49,075 bases of DNA, from positions 1-49,075 of the forward strand of contig NZ_NKHG01000101.1 of the NCBI RefSeq assembly GCF_002744245.1, written 5' to 3'. The notes below the pieces were generated by a model that saw nothing but the letters and a program-made list of their open reading frames with translations, did not search any database and had not been told where the DNA came from. This DNA is from Bacillus pumilus (lineage in GTDB: Bacteria; Bacillota; Bacilli; Bacillales; Bacillaceae). The position numbers and the translations under genes are program-made. Positions 36,892 to 46,785 of this stretch are shown in pieces (within the stretch, counting starts at the first letter, position 1; every line of letters starts with the position of its first letter).

Positions 36892-37101
36892 TCATTCTTC
36901 AGCAAATACAACTCGTATATATTCTCTCGGCTGAAATGGATATTGTCTTGCTTCTTGATAGGTCATATAGAGAAGATGTTCTGAAAACAGCGGCCATTCA
37001 CTTTCTGACTGCCACCTTTTTTGATCATTTCGTTCTATTAAGAATGCTCCTCCTAAAATCGTGCAGAATATGCTTAAGCTGATGCCCGCTTTTAGTTTCA
37101 T
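36892..37101 (-). CDS. yufS: YufS, small membrane protein
   Basis: A 69-aa protein with one N-terminal TM helix (about 5-22) and a short soluble part ending in REYIRVVFAEE. The name rests on position between maeN and mrpA and on similar length to B. subtilis YufS. AAAGGAGCTGATTAC precedes the ATG at 37101; the longer frame to 37152 lacks a site. The function is unknown. It is divergent from the mrp operon. Confidence 0.7.
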   Translation of the reverse strand: MKLKAGISLSIFCTILGGAFLIERNDQKRWQSESEWPLFSEHLLYMTYQEARQYPFQPREYIRVVFAEE

Positions 37102-37322
37102 GTAATCAGCTCCTTTAAGAAAAGCATGTACGAAAAACAAAACAATATACAACGAGTTTCATTTTTGATAAAATATTTTTTGTGGTCAAAAGAACTCAAA
37201 ATATGAATGCAGTTTGCTGTAAATCAGTTCAAACCAATGCACTATCTCTGTATTTACGCTATAATTTTATTTACCAGTTCTTTAGAACGTGAATTTATAT
37301 TGATCAAAGGAGGTTTATTTTC

Positions 37323-39728
37323 TTGCAGCTTATTCACTTCGCCATCCTATCACCTTTTTTGCTTGCGTTTGTTGTGCCCTTTCTTTTTAAATACGTAAGG
37401 CGTATACATACGGGGTGGTTTGTTCTTATCCTGCCTATTCTTTTATTTATCTATTTTGTCCAAATGATCCATATCACATCAAATGGACGAACGTTGTTCT
37501 CACAGGCCGAATGGATTCCTTCACTCGGAATGAATTTCACTGTATATATAGACGGTCTTAGTTTATTATTTGCGTTATTAATTACAGGTATTGGCGCACT
37601 TGTCGTCTTGTACAGTATTTTCTACTTGTCAAAGGAAAAAGAACAAATCGGCTCTTTCTATACGTATTTGTTAATGTTTATGACCGCTATGCTTGGTGTC
37701 GTTCTATCTGACAACATGGTGGTTCTTTACTTGTTTTGGGAGCTAACGAGTATCTCTTCCTTTCTCTTGATTGGGTATTGGTATAAGCGGGATCGTTCTC
37801 GTTACGGAGCGACAAAATCACTGATTATTACTGTTTTTGGTGGATTGGCGATGCTTGGTGGCTTCATTCTTATCTACCTAATCACTGATTCATTCAGTAT
37901 CCGTGAAGCAATTAATCAGCTTCAGCTCATTATGGCATCGCCTTATTTTATCCCTGCCATGATATTGATCTTACTTGGTGCGTTTACTAAATCAGCACAA
38001 TTCCCATTCTATATTTGGCTTCCTGACGCCATGGAAGCACCAACTCCAGTGAGCAGTTATTTGCATTCTGCCACAATGGTAAAAGCCGGCATTTATCTTG
38101 TTGCCCGCTTCAGTCCCATCTTTGCTGTTTCAGAGGTGTGGTTTTGGACCATATCAATTGTTGGACTTGTCACATTATTCTGGGGATCATTTCACGCCGT
38201 CCGGCAAAACGATTTGAAAGCCATTCTGGCCTTTTCAACTGTTAGTCAGCTCGGCATGATTATGCTGATGCTTGGAGTAGGCGCAGCGGCCATTCATGAA
38301 AACGATCCTGCTTTTTTCGGCGCAGCCGTTCTGGCCGCTATTTTTCATTTAATCAACCATGCCACGTTTAAAGGCAGTCTCTTTATGGCAGCTGGTATTA
38401 TTGATCATGAAACAGGCACACGTGACATTCGTAAATTAGGCGGATTAATGACCATCATGCCTATTACATTTACAATTACATTGATTGGTACATTCTCAAT
38501 GGCTGGACTTCCTCCATTTAATGGTTTCTTAAGTAAAGAGCTATTTTTCACAAGTATGGTACGTATCTCTGAAATCAGCTTTAGCGATGTTTCCACATGG
38601 GGTACTATCTTCCCAGCAATTGCTTGGATTGCTAGTGTGTTTACGTTCATTTACAGTATGATGCTCCTTTTCAAAACATTTAGAGGCCGCCTACAACTGG
38701 ATAAATTAGAAAAAAAACCGCATGAGGCACCGATTGGTATGCTCATCCCGCCAATTATTCTTGCTGCACTTGTGGTCACCTTTTTCTTTTTCCCAAATAT
38801 TCTAGCTTATTCTGTCATTGAACCTGCTATTGCTGCGATTATTCCTGAAGCGATTGAACCAGGAAAACGTTTTGTCGTGAAAATTGAAGCGTGGCATGGA
38901 TTCCTGCCAGAGCTTTATATGACAATAGGTGTTATTGCTCTAGGGATTATCGGATATTTGACGTTGTCAAAATGGCGTCCAATGTACAACATATTTAAAG
39001 AAAAATGGTCATTTAACTCTTTATATGATCGTTCGCTTACAGGCTTAGAAAAAGGCTCGTATCGACTGACAAACAGCTATATGACGGGGTTTCTTCGTGA
39101 CTACCTTGTCTATGTGTTTGGGTTCATGATTATCGTGCTTGGCAGCGTCATGTTCTATCAGCAAGCCTTCTCATTTCAAACGGAGCATGCTGCACCAATC
39201 GGCACTTACGAGGCCATCCTTTCACTTGTCATGGTGGCGGCGACCCTCACGACTGTGTTTGCCCGTTCTCGCTTAACGGCCATTATTGGGCTAGGTGTCA
39301 TGGGGTACACATTATCACTATTCTTTGTGATTTTCAGAGCACCTGATCTTGCGCTGACACAGCTCACGATTGAAACGATTTCTGTTGCGCTGTTTTTACT
39401 ATGCTTTTATCATTTGCCACAGCTGAGCTTGAAGCAAAAAACGAGAAGATTCAAATTGACAAACTTGTTCATTTCATTAGGTGTCGGGATTGTTGTCACC
39501 TGCCTTGCCTTTGCTTCAACTAGTCAGCAGTCAGTTGAATCGATCGCATCTTATTTTATTGAAAACAGCTACAAACTTGCAGGCGGAGACAATATTGTCA
39601 ATGTCATTCTTGTTGATTTCAGGGGCTTTGATACACTCTTTGAAATTGCAGTGCTTACCATTGCAGCACTTGGTATTTATGGGTTATTGAAGACACAAGG
39701 ACAACGTAAGAAAGGAGCACGGCGATGA
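37323..39728 (+). CDS. mrpA: MrpA, Na+/H+ antiporter subunit A
   Basis: An 801-aa membrane subunit of the Mrp complex, homologous to NuoL and, in its C-terminal part, to NuoJ and MbhE-like domains, with about 20 TM helices. Signatures are LFWELTSISSFLLIGYW, WLPDAMEAPTPVSSYLHSATMVKAG and the TM-rich DUF4040/MnhB-like end (APDLALTQLTIETISVALFLL). It starts with a TTG at 37323, 9 nt after AAAGGAGG. A perfect TATAAT at 37260-37265 may be the operon -10, but its -35 is weak. Mrp exports Na+ in exchange for H+ and supports pH, salt and bile tolerance and sporulation. Confidence 0.96.
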   Translation: MQLIHFAILSPFLLAFVVPFLFKYVRRIHTGWFVLILPILLFIYFVQMIHITSNGRTLFSQAEWIPSLGMNFTVYIDGLSLLFALLITGIGALVVLYSIFYLSKEKEQIGSFYTYLLMFMTAMLGVVLSDNMVVLYLFWELTSISSFLLIGYWYKRDRSRYGATKSLIITVFGGLAMLGGFILIYLITDSFSIREAINQLQLIMASPYFIPAMILILLGAFTKSAQFPFYIWLPDAMEAPTPVSSYLHSATMVKAGIYLVARFSPIFAVSEVWFWTISIVGLVTLFWGSFHAVRQNDLKAILAFSTVSQLGMIMLMLGVGAAAIHENDPAFFGAAVLAAIFHLINHATFKGSLFMAAGIIDHETGTRDIRKLGGLMTIMPITFTITLIGTFSMAGLPPFNGFLSKELFFTSMVRISEISFSDVSTWGTIFPAIAWIASVFTFIYSMMLLFKTFRGRLQLDKLEKKPHEAPIGMLIPPIILAALVVTFFFFPNILAYSVIEPAIAAIIPEAIEPGKRFVVKIEAWHGFLPELYMTIGVIALGIIGYLTLSKWRPMYNIFKEKWSFNSLYDRSLTGLEKGSYRLTNSYMTGFLRDYLVYVFGFMIIVLGSVMFYQQAFSFQTEHAAPIGTYEAILSLVMVAATLTTVFARSRLTAIIGLGVMGYTLSLFFVIFRAPDLALTQLTIETISVALFLLCFYHLPQLSLKQKTRRFKLTNLFISLGVGIVVTCLAFASTSQQSVESIASYFIENSYKLAGGDNIVNVILVDFRGFDTLFEIAVLTIAALGIYGLLKTQGQRKKGARR

Positions 39729-40156
39729 GAAAAATAGAGACGAATGATATGCTCTTACAAGTCACAACAAAAATCACTGCATTCATCATCTTGCTTTTCT
39801 CATTCCACCTGTTTCTTGCAGGACATAACAATCCTGGCGGAGGATTTATTGGCGGATTAATGAGTGCTGGCGCTGTCGTCCTGCTGCTCTTAGCCTATGA
39901 TCTAAAAACAGTGAGACGCATCCTGCCGTTTAATTTTATTTATGTAGCAGGTGTCGGGCTGCTCATTGCCATCCTGACCGGAATGGGATCTTTCCTGTTC
40001 GGTGCACCTTTCCTATCGCATACATTTGGTTATTTTCAATTACCGCTTTTAGGGAAAACAGAGCTGGCGACAGCGGTACTGTTTGATATCGGTGTTTATT
40101 TGGTTGTTGTTGGTGTTACCATGACCATTATTCAAACGATTGGAGAGAAGGAATAA
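39725..40156 (+). CDS. mrpB: MrpB, Na+/H+ antiporter subunit B
   Basis: A 143-aa subunit with four TM helices and the conserved FLAGHNNPGGGFIGGLM. The ATG overlaps the mrpA stop as ATGA and follows AAAGGAGCACGGC. It ends in TAATG with mrpC. Confidence 0.95.
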   Translation: MRKIETNDMLLQVTTKITAFIILLFSFHLFLAGHNNPGGGFIGGLMSAGAVVLLLLAYDLKTVRRILPFNFIYVAGVGLLIAILTGMGSFLFGAPFLSHTFGYFQLPLLGKTELATAVLFDIGVYLVVVGVTMTIIQTIGEKE

Positions 40157-40497
40157 TGGAATTTTTAATGTCTGTTATCGTTGGAATTATCTTTATGGCG
40201 GCGACCTATTTGCTGCTTTCGAAAAGCCTTCTACGGGTCATCGTCGGTACTGCCGTTTTAAGTCATGGCGTCCATTTGCTACTATTAACAATGGGCGGTT
40301 TGAAAAAAGGAGCATCTCCTATTTTAACAGAGGGGCTCACATCCTATGTAGATCCATTGCCACAAGCATTAATTTTAACTGCTATTGTTATTGCTTTTGG
40401 TGTGACATCCTTTTTGCTCGTGATGGCCTTCCGTGCCTTCCAAGAGCTGCGAACAGATGACATGGATCAAATGAGAGGAAATGATCAGCATGAATAA
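40156..40497 (+). CDS. mrpC: MrpC, Na+/H+ antiporter subunit C
   Basis: A 113-aa NuoK-like subunit with three TM helices and GTAVLSHGVHLLLLTMGG as its conserved core. It starts within the mrpB stop (TAATG). It overlaps the start of mrpD by 8 nt. Confidence 0.95.
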   Translation: MEFLMSVIVGIIFMAATYLLLSKSLLRVIVGTAVLSHGVHLLLLTMGGLKKGASPILTEGLTSYVDPLPQALILTAIVIAFGVTSFLLVMAFRAFQELRTDDMDQMRGNDQHE

Positions 40498-41968
40498 TCT
40501 CGTGATCTTACCTATTTTGATCCCAGTTCTATCCGCTACACTATTGATTTTTATGAACAAGAACATCATGCTGTCTAGAGGTTTTAGTGTTTTTGCATCT
40601 CTTACAGCAATCATTTGTAATCTGTATTTGGTTCAAACGATTTTTACAGATGGCATCCAAACACTTTATTTGGGCGGCTGGAAGGCGCCCTTTGGGATTG
40701 CTCTTGTGGCCGACCAGTTTGCTGCACTGCTCGTGTTGACCGCTTCTATTGTAGGACTTGTGACAGTTTTCTTCTCCTTTCAAACGATTGGGAAAGAAAG
40801 AGAGCGGCTGTTCTATTATTCTGGTGTACAGTTTTTATTAGCTGGCGTCAGTGGTGCCTTTTTAACAGGAGATATATTCAACTTGTTTGTTTTCTTTGAA
40901 TTACTGCTGATGGCGTCTTACATGCTCATTGTGTTAGGCGGATCAAAGCCACAGCTTCGTGAATCACTGAAATATATTGTGTTTAATATCATCTCATCGG
41001 CATTATTTATTGTCGGTGTAGCTTGTTTATATGCGGTCACTGGCACACTGAATATGGCTGATTTAAGTGTGAAAATAGCCGAATCAGGACAAACAGGGTT
41101 AATCACTGTCATTTCAATTCTGTTCCTCATAGTATTCGGCTTAAAGGCTGGTGTCTTCCCGCTTTATTTCTGGCTGCCAGGATCATATCATGCACCACCT
41201 GCAGCGATTTCAGCTCTATTTGGTGCACTGCTGACAAAGGTAGGCTTATATGCCATTGCCAGAGTCTTTACGTTAATTTTTATACATGATACAGGCTTCA
41301 CACATACACTCATGGCTTGGCTAGCCGCCCTAACGGTTATTTTCGGTGTGATTGGTTCTATCGCCTATTCTGATATACAAAAAATCGTGATCTATAATAT
41401 TGTGACAGCTGTTGGGGTCATTTTATTTGGGATTGCAGCCAATACACCAGCATCGCTCCAAGGAGCCATTTATTATCTCATTCACGATATGGTGATCAAA
41501 GGAGCTTTATTTATGCTGGCAGGTGCATTGTTTGTTTACGCTGGCACCAACCATCTGAAAAAAATGGGCGGGCTGATTCAATCCCAGCCTCTCCTCGGCT
41601 GGATGTTTTTCATATCCGCTTTATCACTTGCAGGTATTCCGCCGCTTAGTGGGTTTGTTGGAAAGCTAAAAATTGTTGAAGGTGGATTTTCTGCTGGACA
41701 CATGACATTTTCCATTCTCGTCTTACTGTCTAGTCTGCTTGTCCTTTATTCTGTTATGAGGATTTTCACGCTCGCATTTTGGGGCGAAGAACAGGATCTT
41801 CCGAGAAGAAAACCATCGATTAAAGGTATGGTGTATCCTGGCGTGCTGCTTGTTGTCTTATCGCTTGCGATTGGATTAGGAACAGAGTTCATTGCACCTT
41901 ATATCAATCAAGCTGCGGAAATGCTTTCAACACCAGAAAAATATATTCAAGCTGTGCTGAAGGAGTAG
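40490..41968 (+). CDS. mrpD: MrpD, Na+/H+ antiporter subunit D
   Basis: A 492-aa NuoN/NuoM-like subunit with about 14 TM helices (B. subtilis MrpD 493 aa). Key residues of this proton-translocating type are in FFELLLMASYMLIV and FGLKAGVFPLYFWLPGSYHAPPA. Of two in-frame ATGs (40481 and 40490), the second has a properly spaced GAGAGG. Its stop TAG directly precedes mrpE. Confidence 0.95.
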   Translation: MNNLVILPILIPVLSATLLIFMNKNIMLSRGFSVFASLTAIICNLYLVQTIFTDGIQTLYLGGWKAPFGIALVADQFAALLVLTASIVGLVTVFFSFQTIGKERERLFYYSGVQFLLAGVSGAFLTGDIFNLFVFFELLLMASYMLIVLGGSKPQLRESLKYIVFNIISSALFIVGVACLYAVTGTLNMADLSVKIAESGQTGLITVISILFLIVFGLKAGVFPLYFWLPGSYHAPPAAISALFGALLTKVGLYAIARVFTLIFIHDTGFTHTLMAWLAALTVIFGVIGSIAYSDIQKIVIYNIVTAVGVILFGIAANTPASLQGAIYYLIHDMVIKGALFMLAGALFVYAGTNHLKKMGGLIQSQPLLGWMFFISALSLAGIPPLSGFVGKLKIVEGGFSAGHMTFSILVLLSSLLVLYSVMRIFTLAFWGEEQDLPRRKPSIKGMVYPGVLLVVLSLAIGLGTEFIAPYINQAAEMLSTPEKYIQAVLKE

Positions 41969-41974
41969 ATGAAC

Positions 41975-42454
41975 ATGGCCTTTCAAATATTATTAAACGC
42001 TCTCCTCGCCTTTACATGGATGTTTATGAATGATACTTACACAGCCGCTGGCTTTGTTTCAGGCTTTGTACTCGGGATGGTCGCCATTTTTATGCTGCGG
42101 CGATTCTTCCCGCAACGTTTTTATGGCTATGTACTTTATGCGATTTTCAAGCTCGTGATCATTTTCATTCGTGAACTGCTTCTTGCCAATTTAAGTGTTC
42201 TGAAAACCATATTATCACCGAAGCTTCAAATCAAGCCGGGAATTTTCGCCTTTCGTACAGACTTAAAACGTGATTGGGAAATTACTGTACTTTCCAATTT
42301 AATCACATTGACACCAGGCACACTGGTCATTGATATATCAGATGATCGATCCATTTTATATATTCATGCGATGGATATTGAAGATGCTGAAAAAGCCATC
42401 CATGACATTCGTGTATCATTTGAAAAAGCCATTCAGGAGGTGAGCAGTAAATAA
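41975..42454 (+). CDS. mrpE: MrpE, Na+/H+ antiporter subunit E
   Basis: A 159-aa subunit (B. subtilis MrpE 158 aa) beginning MAFQILLN as there. It has three TM helices and a cytosolic C-terminal domain with LTPGTLVIDISDD. AAGGAG lies 9 nt before the ATG at 41975, while the ATG at 41969 is too close. Its stop overlaps the mrpF start. Confidence 0.95.
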   Translation: MAFQILLNALLAFTWMFMNDTYTAAGFVSGFVLGMVAIFMLRRFFPQRFYGYVLYAIFKLVIIFIRELLLANLSVLKTILSPKLQIKPGIFAFRTDLKRDWEITVLSNLITLTPGTLVIDISDDRSILYIHAMDIEDAEKAIHDIRVSFEKAIQEVSSK

Positions 42455-42735
42455 TGGAACTCATTTTACAAATTTCACTCGGCATTCTCGCATTGTCTAC
42501 CTTGCTTTTTGTCATCAGGGTCATCAAAGGGCCTTCCATTCCTGACCGTGTGAGTGCACTTGATGCGGTGGGAATCAATTTAATTGGGATGACAGCCATT
42601 GTTGCAATATTACTGAAGACGACAACGTTCTTTGAAATTATTTTACTGCTCGGTATCCTTGCTTTTATCGGCACTGTCGCTTTTTCTAAATTCCTTGAGA
42701 AAGGGGAAGTGATTGAAAATGATCGTCATCGCTAA
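42454..42735 (+). CDS. mrpF: MrpF, Na+/H+ antiporter subunit F
   Basis: A 93-aa subunit with three TM helices and the conserved [21 protein letters not shown]. It starts in the TAATG shared with mrpE and is preceded by CAGGAGGTGAGC. It overlaps mrpG by about 20 nt. Confidence 0.95.
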   Translation: MELILQISLGILALSTLLFVIRVIKGPSIPDRVSALDAVGINLIGMTAIVAILLKTTTFFEIILLLGILAFIGTVAFSKFLEKGEVIENDRHR

Positions 42736-43093
42736 AGCCATTGTGATCTTTTTTATTCTGCTTGGGGCCATTCTTTGTCTGATCTCATCCATTGGCTTAC
42801 TTCGCTTACCGGACGTTTACACACGTATGCATGCTGCATCAAAAGCATCGACACTTGGCGTTGTACTCATTTTAGTTGGTGTATTCTTTCACGAATGGTT
42901 TCTTGAAGGTATTATCTCTGCGAAAATCCTACTCGGGATTGTTTTTATCTTCCTGACAGCACCGGTCGGCGCTCACCTGATCGGAAGAGCTGCCTACAAT
43001 ACGGGAGTCAAGATGGATAAACGGAGTGTGCAAGATGATTATGACGGGTTTCGTAACTTCGTGATTAAGCGAAAAGAAGATTCTTACTTATAA
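42713..43093 (+). CDS. mrpG: MrpG, Na+/H+ antiporter subunit G
   Basis: A 124- to 126-aa subunit with three TM helices and the conserved [25 protein letters not shown] at 42713 is well spaced from AGGGG; an ATG at 42719 gives 124 aa and a longer spacing. The gene ends the operon before a terminator. Confidence 0.94.
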   Translation: MKMIVIAKAIVIFFILLGAILCLISSIGLLRLPDVYTRMHAASKASTLGVVLILVGVFFHEWFLEGIISAKILLGIVFIFLTAPVGAHLIGRAAYNTGVKMDKRSVQDDYDGFRNFVIKRKEDSYL

Positions 43094-43129
43094 AAGACAC
43101 TGTCATATTTGTGGATGAACGAATAAATG

Positions 43130-43157
43130 AAGGGCCTAGCATGTTAGGTCCTTTTAT
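43130..43157 (+). terminator. mrpG: terminator of the mrp operon
   Basis: AAGGGCCTA (43130-43138) pairs with TAGGTCCTT (43145-43153) with one wobble, followed by TTTAT. It lies 37 nt after the mrpG stop. Confidence 0.85.
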
Positions 43158-43300
43158 TTATGTGCTTACGAAAACAGAATCAATATCATTCATCCCTAGT
43201 AAAAGCGTAAAGAGTATTAGCAAGAGTTTAAATTTTTCTAGAAACTAAAAACCGCCATGACGACGTTCAAATATCAACATTATCGTTTAACAGAGTATAA

Positions 43301-43332
43301 AAAAAAGCTTCCGCTGCACCGGGAGCTTTTTT
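43301..43332. terminator. yuxO: terminator of yuxO (comA operon end)
   Basis: AAAAAAGCTTCC pairs with GGGAGCTTTTTT with one wobble. T-runs on both strands allow both directions. It overlaps the yuxO stop codon. Confidence 0.88.
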
Positions 43333-43720
43333 ATATGCGATCGATGACAGCAAGTGTGCATCTTGACGTACAGACGTGCCGGTTTCGATCATCTTTTATA
43401 TCGATTTGGAATACCATTGTACGCCGTCCTACATGTACAGGAACAGCTGTCGCTGTCACCACTCCATCACGTACAGACTTTAAATGATTGGCATTGATCT
43501 CAATACCTGAACAAACCTGCTGAGTTAAGTCTAAATGAGCAGCAGCCCCCATGCTCGCCACCGTTTCTGCTAGAGCAGCCGATGCTCCTCCATGCAGTAA
43601 TCCAAATGGCTGTTTTGTTCGGTGATCAACTGGCATTGTCGCAACGCAGCGTGACTGATTGCATTCCACAATTTCAATACCCAGTGCCTCAAGCAGTGTA
43701 TTTGATCCACTCACATCCAT
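43331..43720 (-). CDS. yuxO: YuxO, PaaI-type acyl-CoA thioesterase
   Basis: A 129-aa hotdog-fold thioesterase. The active-site region PFGLLHGGASAALAETVAS is intact, with the catalytic acidic residue following HGG. B. subtilis YuxO (ComA2) lies downstream of comA in the same operon, as here (20-nt gap). AGAGGG precedes the ATG at 43720; a TTG one codon earlier is also in frame. The substrate may be an acyl-CoA such as a menaquinone-pathway intermediate; this is inferred from related enzymes. Confidence 0.9.
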   Translation of the reverse strand: MDVSGSNTLLEALGIEIVECNQSRCVATMPVDHRTKQPFGLLHGGASAALAETVASMGAAAHLDLTQQVCSGIEINANHLKSVRDGVVTATAVPVHVGRRTMVFQIDIKDDRNRHVCTSRCTLAVIDRI

Positions 43721-43743
43721 CAAGGCCCTCTCCCTTCACACGT

Positions 43744-44385
43744 TTACAGCACACTTTCAGATTTTGCAATTAACACCGCTTCTGTTCGAGATCCAACATT
43801 CAGCTTATTAAAGATGGAAGTCAAACTGTATTCAATCGAGCGTTTGCTCAAATGAAGCACATCGGCAATCTCTTGGTTCGTATACCCTTTTTCCACTTCT
43901 CTGAGGATTAAACACTCACGCTCTGTTAACAGTTCATGATCCGTCTCCTGCACCTGTTCTGGCTTTTCTTGCTGCTGTGAAATTAATTTCTTTAAATAGG
44001 ATAGCTGAATGACAACTTCTCCTTGCAATGTGCGGTGTATGTATTCAATAATTTTGTCTTTTGCCTCTGTTTTACTAATTGCACCATGCAATCCAGCCCG
44101 AATGGCCTCTTCGAAATAATCATCTACTTCATACCCTGTATAAATGATAATTTTCACTTGTTGATTCGTTTCTAAAATTTGTTTCGCAATGTCCATTCCA
44201 TTGATATCCCCGAGATTTAAGTCCATCAAGATCACATCATAGATGGAAAAGTCATGCGTCTTTAAAAAGGCGGCTTCTGCATCAGGACTTAAACAATCGA
44301 CTGATAGCTGCTGATCTGATTCTAATATGCTTTTTGTCCCTTCCATGACAGCCGGATGATCATCAATGACCAATATCTTCTTCAT
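43744..44385 (-). CDS. comA: ComA, competence and quorum-sensing response regulator
   Basis: A 213-aa NarL/LuxR-family response regulator (B. subtilis ComA 214 aa). The receiver has Asp8/Asp9 and phospho-Asp55 (VILMDLNLGDINGMD). The LuxR-type DNA-binding helix-turn-helix lies at about 148-208 (LTERECLILREVEKGYTNQEI). It is phosphorylated by ComP and in B. subtilis activates srfA, degQ and others. An intrinsic-terminator-like hairpin separates it from comP, unusual for this operon. Confidence 0.95.
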   Translation of the reverse strand: MKKILVIDDHPAVMEGTKSILESDQQLSVDCLSPDAEAAFLKTHDFSIYDVILMDLNLGDINGMDIAKQILETNQQVKIIIYTGYEVDDYFEEAIRAGLHGAISKTEAKDKIIEYIHRTLQGEVVIQLSYLKKLISQQQEKPEQVQETDHELLTERECLILREVEKGYTNQEIADVLHLSKRSIEYSLTSIFNKLNVGSRTEAVLIAKSESVL

Positions 44386-44425
44386 GTCTTCCTCCCTTTA
44401 AATCACTCACTTCCATTTTATATAA

Positions 44426-44449
44426 AAGACTTGGCAGATGCCAAGTCTT
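44426..44449 (-). terminator. terminator-like hairpin between comP and comA
   Basis: AAGACTTGGC (44426-44435) and GCCAAGTCTT (44440-44449) pair perfectly around an AGAT loop. On the minus strand TTTTATAT follows. It could act as a partial terminator between sensor and regulator, making comA output partly independent of comP transcription. Confidence 0.7.
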
Positions 44450-44465
44450 AATCCTTAATAAATCG

Positions 44466-46772
44466 TTACAATTCCATTTCAATTTTTATCTTGAGGCCTT
44501 TTTCTGGAGCTGTATGAATTTGAAGCTTCCCATTTAACGCCTTGACTCGTTCCCTTATTCCCGATAGACCCATGCTCATTGTGTGCTGATCAAGCTGGCT
44601 TGCGTCAAAACCTACTCCGTCGTCCTCGTAGTGGAGAACAACCTGATCTTTAATACAAATCAGCATCACTAAGATTTGGTTGGCCTTAGAGTGTTTCAAC
44701 GCATTGGATAACAGCTCCTGCACAATCCGGTAAATATTCAGCTGTGAGTCAATATCAATGTCCAGTTCTTTATCAAAGCGGGTCGTATTCAGCCTGATAT
44801 GAAACGGCGCTTCCTCTTGGATTTGAGAAGTCAGCTTCGATATCGCCTTCACTAGCCCTAAATCATAAAGCAACTGCGGCCGAAGTTCATGACATGTTTC
44901 TCTCGTGGTTTGAATCACCTTAGACATTTGTTCATTCCATGCAATCAGCGAATGTTCAATAGAGGTTGGGCATTGGTCGTTTTGGAAATTCGTTAAAAAC
45001 ATTTCTGACTGCCTTTTGAGTGAAATCAAATCCTGCAGCACGGAATCATGAAGATCCCTCGCTAAATCTGAGCGCTGCTTTTCTTCCATTGCAAACATGA
45101 TCTTTTTCAGCCATGCAGGATTGGCTTCACGCTGTTTCAAGTCTTCAAGATGCTCCATCAATTCTTCAATCTTGACGACATTTTCTAAACTGACACTTGT
45201 GTAAAATGCTAACGTTTTTAGCCAAGAAATTTCATCGCGCGTCAGCTTCGGTGTCTGTAAATTGGATAAACAGCAAATCACAAACGAGTGACCGCCCCGC
45301 TCGCCAATTTTCATCATAAACCCTTTATCAAGCTCGATGATTTTCCCTACTTCACCTAAAATATCTTGAAATTGATCGACATACTCTTTCCATAGTTTGC
45401 TGTCATCTGTAGACTCATCAATCTCTTCAATTTGCCCATCCGCCTTCACCTCAAGCACAAAGGCTTTATTCACAATGAGCACTTCTAATATCGTGTATTT
45501 CAAATGATACAACACTTGGTTTAGTGCTGACGCCTCACGAATGAGCTGCGTAAATTTAAACACACTGTCCTGATAATTATGCTTTTCTGAAAATCGCTTC
45601 AGACGAAAGCGGAAATCGATGATTTCTTTGAAGTAGAAGACAGTTAGCATAAGAATGTACGTGATAATCGTAAATTTCACTGTATAAAAGTTAGCACTTG
45701 GCTTTTGGACGAAATCAAATATAATCACCACTAATATAGTAGGCGTAATGGCTAAAAGGCTGTAATATCTGATTCTTCCCATAAAGAAATCAACATTATA
45801 CAGCTTATTTGACATAAATTGATAGACTAAGAAAAAAGGAATTAAAAGAACGAACGATGCAACAACATAAGGTGAAATAAAGTATTTACCAAAAAAATAA
45901 GGAATGATAAAAAATAACATAAATGGGCTGAACGATAAAATTAAAATGAGCGCAAATGCTCGAAGAACATTGCTAACTTCAGTGTTCTTCAGTTTTTTAG
46001 CTGCCCTTATTGTAATAATAATTGAAATGAAAGCTAGTACAAAAAATGAAAGTAAGTTGACATAGGCTAAAAGGTTAATTGGTCCTGCTTTATTTTTATA
46101 AAATAAATCTAAACAGATGCTAGTGACTGGAACTAAATACAAACAAAAAAGAACTCGACGACGAATAATCTCTGTTCCTATTTCTTTTAAATATTGGTAC
46201 ATAAAATGCATATATAGTGGAGGCACACTATTCATCGTAGCGATGACGAGAACGCGACTAATTGCCTCCCCTTTTCCAGATCCACCAGAACTTACATATC
46301 CTACAGAAACAGCCAAGAGAAATAAGGCTAGAATATATGCAGACTCTTTTTTATTTGCTTTATTAATTTTTAAGATCATAAATATACAAAATAGACATAT
46401 CGAATAAAGAATGACTGGTATTAAATAAATAAACAGATTTTCTTGGCTTAATAACCTTACATTCTCTAATGCAATTTCATCACCATGTCTATCAACGACT
46501 AAACTTTTGACATTCGCTAAATAACCTCTTCTAACTTCCTCAACTGGTTTTTTATTTCCGTTCACTTCAAGTATGATATCGCCTTTTCTAACACCAGCAA
46601 GGTAGCTGTCTGTAAAGTTATCGACATCCATGACTTCAAGTTGTCCGTGACTATTCGTCTTAACGACTGCTCCTACAAAAATATTAAATACATTGATGTA
46701 AGAGATATAAATCACATAAATAAAGCTTAGGATAATTAAGATAACGGTTAACTTGGAGTAAAACTTTTGCAT
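44466..46772 (-). CDS. comP: ComP, quorum-sensing histidine kinase
   Basis: A 768-aa kinase (B. subtilis ComP 769 aa). The N-terminal half has about ten TM helices and two extracellular loops; the first loop (about 30-105) resembles a PDZ domain with SYLAGVRKGDIILEVNG. The C-terminal half has HisKA_3 with phospho-His in ARDLHDSVLQDLISLKRQ and an ATPase with DDGVGF and GLSGIRERV. The N-terminal region co-varies with ComX and ComQ between strains and is A/T-rich here. It starts 13 nt after comX, with a weak ribosome site, so coupling is likely. Confidence 0.95.
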   Translation of the reverse strand: MQKFYSKLTVILIILSFIYVIYISYINVFNIFVGAVVKTNSHGQLEVMDVDNFTDSYLAGVRKGDIILEVNGNKKPVEEVRRGYLANVKSLVVDRHGDEIALENVRLLSQENLFIYLIPVILYSICLFCIFMILKINKANKKESAYILALFLLAVSVGYVSSGGSGKGEAISRVLVIATMNSVPPLYMHFMYQYLKEIGTEIIRRRVLFCLYLVPVTSICLDLFYKNKAGPINLLAYVNLLSFFVLAFISIIITIRAAKKLKNTEVSNVLRAFALILILSFSPFMLFFIIPYFFGKYFISPYVVASFVLLIPFFLVYQFMSNKLYNVDFFMGRIRYYSLLAITPTILVVIIFDFVQKPSANFYTVKFTIITYILMLTVFYFKEIIDFRFRLKRFSEKHNYQDSVFKFTQLIREASALNQVLYHLKYTILEVLIVNKAFVLEVKADGQIEEIDESTDDSKLWKEYVDQFQDILGEVGKIIELDKGFMMKIGERGGHSFVICCLSNLQTPKLTRDEISWLKTLAFYTSVSLENVVKIEELMEHLEDLKQREANPAWLKKIMFAMEEKQRSDLARDLHDSVLQDLISLKRQSEMFLTNFQNDQCPTSIEHSLIAWNEQMSKVIQTTRETCHELRPQLLYDLGLVKAISKLTSQIQEEAPFHIRLNTTRFDKELDIDIDSQLNIYRIVQELLSNALKHSKANQILVMLICIKDQVVLHYEDDGVGFDASQLDQHTMSMGLSGIRERVKALNGKLQIHTAPEKGLKIKIEMEL

Positions 46773-46785
46773 AGAAATTCGCTAC

